DNA of 64,000 bases from NCBI RefSeq assembly GCF_000972845.2, contig NC_040022.1, forward strand, positions 14,921,403-14,985,402. Direction: 5' to 3'. The notes under the pieces are model-generated. The model ran no database searches. It was given only the letters and a program-made list of their open reading frames with translations, and was not told the origin of the DNA. The stretch is from Larimichthys crocea (taxonomy: Eukaryota; Chordata; Actinopteri; Sciaenidae). The position numbers and the translations under genes were made by a program. Shown one piece after another: positions 52,320-64,000 of the stretch. Each line of letters opens with the position of its first letter. The first letter of the stretch is position 1.

Positions 52320-55300
52320 AATTATGGCTGAATTCCATTTAGCTACTTCAGTTGCAGGGTTTTGGTATTGCTGGCTCACTGTCATGACTGGGACACAACA
52401 GAATAATTGTTTTATTATGTTATTGACATAATATTTGTGCTTTTTCTACTACGGCAAGTCAAAGTGTCTGTTGTGAAAAAGGTCTGGTTTGTGCACATTT
52501 AAACAATATCTACAGCATATAGAGTAAAGCTACTATACCATAAGTTTGGATGCAGTCCATACGTGTTGTTTACTTGCCTTACATGATGCACTTTTTGTAT
52601 GCAACTCTATATTTTTATTGCACTTGGGTTGCTTGTTTGATTGTCATAATGTACAGATAGTCAGATTATGACAAATGTTTGACATCTAACAGCTTTAAAT
52701 CACTGAAAGAGCATATAAACTGCTGTTGCTAATGGGAAAAAATAGAATTAAAATGAATTATAGGAAGATTTCTCATTACAGCAGTATCCTCCCCTCCTCT
52801 CCTCACACATTTGTTTCCTGCACTGATATTATTTCTATGACAGGTTTTTTTAAGGTGTTTGGGGACCTACAATGCAAGCAGGTGTAATATGTGTACTGTA
52901 ATCTCATGCAATCGCAATTATTAACAGCATGACCTATTGTGCCAATGATAGAACCTGATTGACTCCCCGTGGTGGAACAGGTCAGCAGGGGATCCCAGGC
53001 CAATGACCCTGAGGGGACAGAAGCCTTCACAAGATGAGAGAAATAACTTTGGGGTAGGGGGCCAAAATAAGTAGTGTTGTAAAGCAGTGAGACAATGGAA
53101 GTGCAGATGACCTCCTAGGGGTCTTAAATCATCTGATGGCTTAAGTTTGTTTTCCAAAGTCATATAAACTGCAAGAGGATGCAAATTCTACTAACGACTT
53201 GGCCAACGCCCACATCTCAGGTTGAGTGATTACCGATGTGGCAGCTGAGTGAATTTTTGAGCTGTAATGAAAAATAAGACCTTTTCAATATGTATTTTGC
53301 ACCAATATGTCTATGCAAAGGTACTCAGATGTGTGGTTTCTTAAACAAATTTCAACTTAAAACATATTTAGGTTAAATATTAAATGATTTAACATATACA
53401 TTGTACACATGCTTCCTCTTTCTTTCCTCTGTGCTGCTTCTTGTAGTATTGTAAAGCACAGGTAACCCTTCTGAATAAACTTTGCAGTGACACCAATTTA
53501 TTACTCAAGCTTTTTTTCTGAATTATGTACATGTAAAAAAATGTTTTCACATCACCGGTATATCGTATAAAATATATAATACTGAGATGTTTGCAACAGG
53601 TCAACATCAGCAGATAATACCAGTTGTCTGATGCTCCACCTCTCACCTGTCATTTTCTATGTATTAGAAAGTTATAAACACTGTCATCAGTTTACCAGGT
53701 TTGTGTTATTAGATTGGTAATGATGCAAGAAGATGTCTCTATTTAGTTAAGGTATCTCTGAATCCCTGTAACACAGTGGGTATTTGTCTGCACTTAGTGT
53801 TGATTTAGGAGTTGCCTCCTGGTCTCAGGAGTTAAAATCCAACTCTTTTAGGTCTCTCAAAGGGACTCCTTCATTTGGTCATCCAGTCAGTGAGTAATAC
53901 CACTTAAATGCCACCGTGACAAATGCTTGAGAAAAAAGGAGGAGTGGCAGGCTTCCACTGAGAGCCATAGGCAACACTGTGTCTGGGGCAGAGAGCTTCA
54001 TTTCACAGGGTCTGCAGGGTTTAAAGTTAAAGATTACTTTGAAATCTGCATCCCCTACCATCAAACTCTCTCGCCATAGTCCACCCTCCCTCCTCCCTGC
54101 AGCCGACTCCCTCTCCCAGAAAAATAAAAAGCTGTCGCCACAGAGCAGGGGATGAGTTGGGAGCAGATCCTCTTTGATGACAGAGAAGGATCCTTTTGTT
54201 CTCTAATCCCCACGAAACCCCCCGCCACCCCTCCTTTCCAGGAGTCCAACTGGACGTCAAGGCGCTTCATAATCAGCCAGAGGCTCAAAAGTTATTAGTT
54301 TACTTGTTTTACTTGAAAAGATTGTAATGTAACAGTGAAGTCTTAGTGTGATATCTCTTGCGAAAGCACAGATATTCCATTTAGGGTTTCTAATTTTGGT
54401 CTTTTCCGTGTGGAGGTCTCTTTGAGAGAAAAGAAGCATATAATTTAAGCAAATAGCCCAACAAGTCACATGGCACCGGTCAGTGGTTGTCACAGGTGGA
54501 TCCCAAGGGAACAACCATTAGCCACTGTGCACGCTATCAAGAAAGACAGGGTCACCCAGAGACAGATCCAGAATACATTTCCTCTCTTCCTGTGTCTTGC
54601 CTTTAAGTGTGTGCAGAGTGTGTCCTTGTGTCATTATCAGATTGGACACACACATTTCACAGAGGAGATGAAAGTGCTCCTTTTGCTTGTAACATCTGCC
54701 TTCTTGATGGCTCATGTCCCATCAAGATGACCTCAAAGACTTGGCCTGAGGAGAGCGATTATCACCACTCTATGTACGCACTCTGGCTCGTCGTCATGTG
54801 ATCGCATGCTTGTATGGATGTTTGAGACCAAGCGTGTATTCACGAGAAGGGAAAAGCATGAGTTTGTGTGTTTGCCTGCATCTATAAGTCAGAATATGTC
54901 TGTATGGACATATGGTCTAACAAGCATGAAAACACTCCAAAGACCAGTGAGAAGGGATCAATGTCCAGGGTCAGGGTGTCAAACACAGCTTACCGAGCCA
55001 TTTTACTTTCATCCTGTCACTCTTCAGATGTCGAGAAGAAGACACTCCTCTGTCCTGAACTGTCACATATGAACAACGCTGGATCTTCTCTCTGTCAAGT
55101 TGAAACAAAAAGCATTATGAAAAGAGTGCCCCCATTAAAGAATTCATGCTCGCTTTCTCCCTCTGGTGCATAAAAGTGAGAATGCAACAAAGGAAATTAT
55201 TAAACACTGTATATGCTCACTGTTTAAATTATAACTCTATAAAACATATTGCTGATTGCTGCCACAGGTCCATGCGTACACATAAATACATTATAGTTTG

Positions 55301-56930
55301 GTTCAGTGGTCATGTGTAGTATATATTAGGTAGTTTTAACATCAGGTATCAACCAGTCATCAGTTATTTTTTGTGTTGGTAAATTAAGCAAACAATACAG
55401 ACATTGGTACATTCTGCCCTATGACATCTCTCCACCCCAAATGGCCACCAGTTATTGTCATGGGACCAGAAAATGTTGATTTTCAACAGTAGCAGTATGA
55501 CTAATCAACACATTGCTGCAGATGGCTCGATTGGGGATTGTGCCTGTCAGATGATTGCAGGGACTGTAAGCAGAGAAACCGCCTCCTATCAATCTGTGCA
55601 TCTGATTTTTTTATTTTATTTAGAGGAGATCAAATGAAATCTTTAGAGCTTCATGTGGTCGAGACAGATCAAGCATTCTCGCTACTCCTCCATCTATCTG
55701 CTTCACGCGTATCTTTATCATCTTCCTCATCAGCCTATGACACGTACAAATGAGAGGACAGAACTGGACTGGAAAAGAAACAAAGCCAGAAGAGACAAGC
55801 CGAGGGAGAAGCACAAACAGCAAATGCCAAAAATAGTGGTGAGAAAGAGAGCTGGGAGGAAGAGAGATTTTCACCGCGCTCTTCACTCCAAGCTTCACCA
55901 GATTATCTACAAACAAATGACAGCAGTTCAGACAGCTCTTACACCTCCTAAATCAGTTACTCTGCAGTTTTTATGATATCTAATTAAAGCATGATAAAGC
56001 ATCTGTGTGTCTATACTCTTTAATAAAACTGCCATCTGTGTGCAAAAGCTGATACCATGTGAAGTACAGTAAGGGATTACTATACATTAGCAACACCAAC
56101 TGCTGAAAGTTAATTTTGCAATGGTAATTTACGACTTATGAATTCTCTTATATTTTTTTATGGTACATATTATTGCCATTACTGTGCTGCCTGACTGAGA
56201 GATTTAACTTCCTGACACACTGTTAAGATTTTATTTGATTGTTAAAACACGGCATAGCATACTATCTCACTGAATGTCCTGAAATATGAATTATATTGGA
56301 TTCTGAGTGACCTCTTAAAGCAGGGGATGAGAAAATATCATGTAAAAAAAAATATGAGCTTCCTCATTACAAGGATTTTGTTTTTTGTTTTTTTTAAATA
56401 TCTTCTGTTGTTCTGTTGATTAATTATTTAACTATGAAACTGAATGAAGAAAAGCATCAACACTCAGATCTGCGGATGCTTTTCTTTCTTTTTCTTCTTC
56501 TCATCCTATAGCTCCACCTCAGTTCAGTCTGGTAATGGATTGAGTGATGTATTTTTATTTCTGATAATTAGGCTATTGATATAAAAAGAACCATAGGGCT
56601 ATTAATAAATACAGGTTTAAAATTGTATTCTAGAAAGGAAGCCAACAACAGCTTTCCCCTTCTTGACTTAGATTTGTGGGCTATATTGAGGTTAGGCCTA
56701 TAGTCCTGTCTGCGGGTAAACAAGTGCCTGTGTTGTTGCTGTGTCTACCTCTAATAATAACTTTCATACCATGTTTCATTGAGGATACGAGGACCTGCTG
56801 GTGGCTGCTGCCTCACAAACAGATGAATTACACACAACCGTCATACAGCATTAGTTTCACTCCTCTCTCACACACACTCACACACTGTAAAGTTACAATT
56901 AAAAAAATTTAACTTTACTTGATACTCAGT
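52320..56930. other. Intergenic stretch
   Basis: No coding exon, RNA gene or clear repeat is seen. The short open frames have no family features. Confidence 0.5.
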
Positions 56931-56939
56931 GTAACTGAA

Positions 56940-57700
56940 CGACGCTGTGTCCTGGTGACACGTGTTCGGGCCAGGTCGAAAAAAAATGGCTGACACGTTC
57001 AAATGACTCTCCCTCTCCCGGGCTCGGGTTTAGGGGTTCAACCCGCCTCGTTGTGTGTGTGTGTGTATACACATATATATATGTGTGTGTGTGAAGTGTC
57101 GGGGCTGTTATGACCGCTGGTAACCTCACTGACGTCCCCGATGCCCCAAGCACGCGCCACCTCCAGCGCACCAATCAGTGACAGAGAAACGCCCTGACGT
57201 CACCCAGTAGGTTCCGGGCTGGAAGGACTGTCCCCGGCAATGCTCAGATTCATAAATTTATTAAATTTCATCACCGTTTGGTGATCGATAACCCGACACA
57301 CGGCGTCAGCAGGTGATGTTGATATGATGTCAGAGCTTTTACAAGGATAGGTAGACTTCCCGCGGGGACGCAGGCGTAGCGGTTGAGGAGAGAGGTGAGG
57401 ATGTGTGTGTGTAAGTGTATGTATGTGTGTGTGCAGATGTTGATGATGGGCTGATTGTTGTTAGCTGCCGGTTTGCTCAACAACGCGGCCTTTTTAATAC
57501 GACACACACCCGCGTCTAACACGAGGCTGTGCCACCTTTTGAAACACTGTGTTCGTGTGTGTGTCGGTGAATAAAAGCTGAATTAAACACGTCAACATCT
57601 GGCAGCAGCTAGCCCTGAAGCTAGCTTTCTTTTTCTTTAGCATCGCTATGCTAAGCTGCCCGTTAGCTGCTAACCTGGACGCTAGCCTCACACACGGAGG
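56940..57700 (+). promoter_or_regulatory. acsl3: CpG-rich candidate promoter of acsl3
   Basis: Local rise in CpG content. CCAAT at 57171-57175 and a full cAMP-response-type palindrome tgacgtca at 57195-57202 lie 24 bases apart. The first acsl3 non-coding exon should start here or shortly after, because the coding exon at 60153 begins with a splice acceptor. The region also contains short TG/TA runs. Confidence 0.5.
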
Positions 57701-58827
57701 ATGTGCTGGTTGAAATGTGTGCTCCGTTATTAGCTGCTTACACCCCAAACTATCGCATCATAGCATCACAGGTTATGTTGCAGGTTATCGTTCACACGGC
57801 TTATCTGCCGCCGATGGCTATTATCTAAACATCAAAACACCCGACGGCGGATTTAGCTTCACACGGGAAGAGAAACGGACTGTGGAGTCAGGCTGACAGC
57901 AATAAAAAGGAGAAAATATATATATGTAGCCTAAGGCACATGACGCGTGATCCGATTGAACAATAATAAATGGAGAAAGTGTCATAGAGAGCAAATATTG
58001 TGCTTTAGTAGCATCCTGATGCTCACTCAGACACTAGCATGGTGTGTGTACAATGATCCGTGTCTAATTACAGCGAGATCTGTTCATTATTATGTACAGT
58101 GAGGCTGTGAGATATACTGCTGCCTTTAATCTGTGCTGTTTCTGTTATGATGTGAGTGTGTATCCATCCAGATAACACAACATAATTGCTGCAGGTTGAG
58201 CTGATCGCCTTAAAAGCCCAGTCTGTGTGTTTAATGCTATCTGTATGAGCCTTGTCTTGTGTTCATAATGTGGCACATTGCTGTTGAAATTGCATATAAC
58301 AGGTTGAAACTGTTTCCACCCTCCTGATGTGCCATGCCTGTGACTTGTGCGTTTGCTCAGCTCAAATAAAGCAGACTTCTCGGTTGGCTGTGGTATGTGA
58401 GTTGTTGCCAAACGGGTGAGACATGTTCATTGTTCACCTATGGGGTTGACATTGTTTGTACAACGTGTTTTTTTTTGGTTTATTATTTGAGTTAATGGTT
58501 CCCATGACACCGTCATTTTAAAGGTGTATGCACTAATAGTATGAAAAATGATGTTGATATCTCTGTCAGTACTGTGGCAAAAAAAGAACAAAAGTCACAC
58601 AACAGGATCATTTTCTGTCTTTTTTTTTTATTTATTTAAAATAATCTGCACAGAAAAAAACACCAAACACGTCATTTGTAATCATTTTAATAGTAATGTT
58701 ATTACTATTCAATCGTCCTTGGACACCAATTGATTAAAAAGTAATAATAATGTTACTGAAAGTTTCTTCCCTACAGTTTTATTGTTGTGTATCTCAGGGT
58801 TGAATCTTTATTTATATATACATACAA

Positions 58828-58866
<39 letters not shown>

Positions 58867-59222
58867 TATATATATATATATAATATATGGATATATAGAA
58901 TTATGTGGTGTGTAGATAGAGATATATATATATATCTATATATATAAAATATATATATATATATATAGATATTATATATATAATGTATATGATAATTGTA
59001 TATATATAGATATATATATATATATGTATGTATGTTCGTTGTGTGTGTGTTTTAGATATATATATTTAAATGTGATATATATATATATATATGAGTATAT
59101 ATATAGTATATATTATATGATATATATATAAATATAATATATATGTGGGTTGTGTGTATGATGTGTTATGATATATATATAATAGTATCTATCTCTATAT
59201 GTGTGTATGTGTGTATGTATGT

Positions 59223-59277
<55 letters not shown>

Positions 59278-60152
59278 TATATATATATGTATATGTGCGT
59301 ATGTATATGTATGTATATGTGTGTGTGTGTAGCATTGGTATTTTCAACACAAACAATAGTAGGTTAAGGGTATTATTATAAATATGTGGTATCTAAAAAC
59401 TGTAATTTAAATATTTGAATGTAAAGGCAGCTGCTGTTTGGGTTGTTGGACCTGAGTCGAGCTGACAGTTTGCATTTGCCCAGCAGTTCTATATTAATAT
59501 ACTGTCTGATGACAGATACGGTAGAATCACTTTGAAATGATGAATTTAGGTCGTTTCTTGTTGCTTGCGTTTGCACAAGGAGCAGCCAACCTCACCAGTC
59601 TCAGCCGGCCAGGTTATGCTAACCTCCCATGTGACCTCTGTGACTTCTCCTTCTAAGCTGCAGAATGAGTCACCGCCACTACTTCTCGCATGTGGCTACC
59701 GGGCCACACTGCAAATTACACTGTGGCCTTTAAGGATGCACTAGAAATAGCTGAGCTCTCCGGGAGACGGTCCGAGTTGATCCCAAGGTTTTTTTTGTTG
59801 TTGTACAGCCAAAGAAGCGAGAGCAACAACAAGTACAGCACGTGGTTTAATCCCGTGGTACAAACAGTTGATTACCTAGCCATTTGAGCACTATTATTAA
59901 ATCTTGGAGATGTGTGTCATGGTGTTGTGCTCTCTCTGTAAGGCTGGAGCCTGAGCAGCAGGGCCTGTGGATCTGGTGAAATAAATAGAACCAGCCTAAG
60001 AATAAGCAGAGATGGTCTTCAGGCAAGCAAGGATTTGTTTACCAGGATGCAGTGGCTCACATTTACTGGCGCTCATTATTGCCAAATATGCTGATACGTC
60101 TTTTATTCCAGACCATACTTGTTAAATGTGATGTTGTGTCTCTGTGTTGCAG
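57701..60152 (+). other. acsl3: Probable first intron of acsl3
   Basis: No coding exon. It contains the AT/GT microsatellite at 58815-59330. Confidence 0.4.
58815..59330. repeat. Compound AT / GT microsatellite
   Basis: About 500 bases of interrupted TA repeats with self-complementary segments, followed by a GT run at about 59197-59268 and mixed TG/TA to 59330. Confidence 0.95.

Positions 60153-64000
<3,848 letters not shown>

Overview
The window reads as a teleost fish genome. It has vertebrate exon-intron genes with GT-AG introns, a pax3 gene and an acsl3 gene in synteny (as on human 2q36), dense AC/GT microsatellites, fish-type tRNA-derived SINEs and two 10-N assembly gaps. No bacterial or viral genes are seen.

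Region 1 (1-22.7 kb) is a tandem array of a secreted, mucin-like gene that I cannot match to a named family. From aligned copies and matching splice phases I reconstruct one architecture: a signal-peptide exon, a 30-bp Thr/Pro exon, a 123-bp somatomedin-B-like exon, one large Ser/Thr-rich exon, a short Ser/Thr exon, and two small exons with a conserved C-terminal module ending in CxxC and a stop. Copy 1 (906-4182) is cut off by the window start. Copy 2 (5010-15874) is full of indels. Copy 3 (16702-21806) is complete apart from one in-frame TAA. A degenerate fourth remnant follows. The array is interrupted by a DNA transposon with about 330-bp terminal inverted repeats and an 8-bp target duplication whose empty site survives in copy 3. 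It also carries an L2-like retroposon remnant, a tRNA-related SINE and an apparent assembly duplication next to a gap.

Region 2 (22.7-45.3 kb) holds a KCNE-family potassium-channel subunit (minus, 25135-25515) and a nine-exon pax3 gene (minus, 44787 to 28154). Pax3 has a paired domain, octapeptide and homeodomain. Its fourth intron is nearly 9 kb long. Its last intron appears to use a GC donor.

Region 3 (45-64 kb) is mostly intergenic. It contains a single-exon membrane RING E3 ligase (51557-52186), a pair of locally duplicated non-coding segments, a CpG-rich candidate promoter near 57 kb, a large AT/GT microsatellite, and the first five coding exons of acsl3 (60282 onwards, plus strand). 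Acsl3 continues past the window end. One of its introns holds a SINE with a perfect 15-bp target-site duplication.

The pax3-acsl3 pairing is conserved vertebrate synteny. The mucin-like array is the least explained and most distinctive content.
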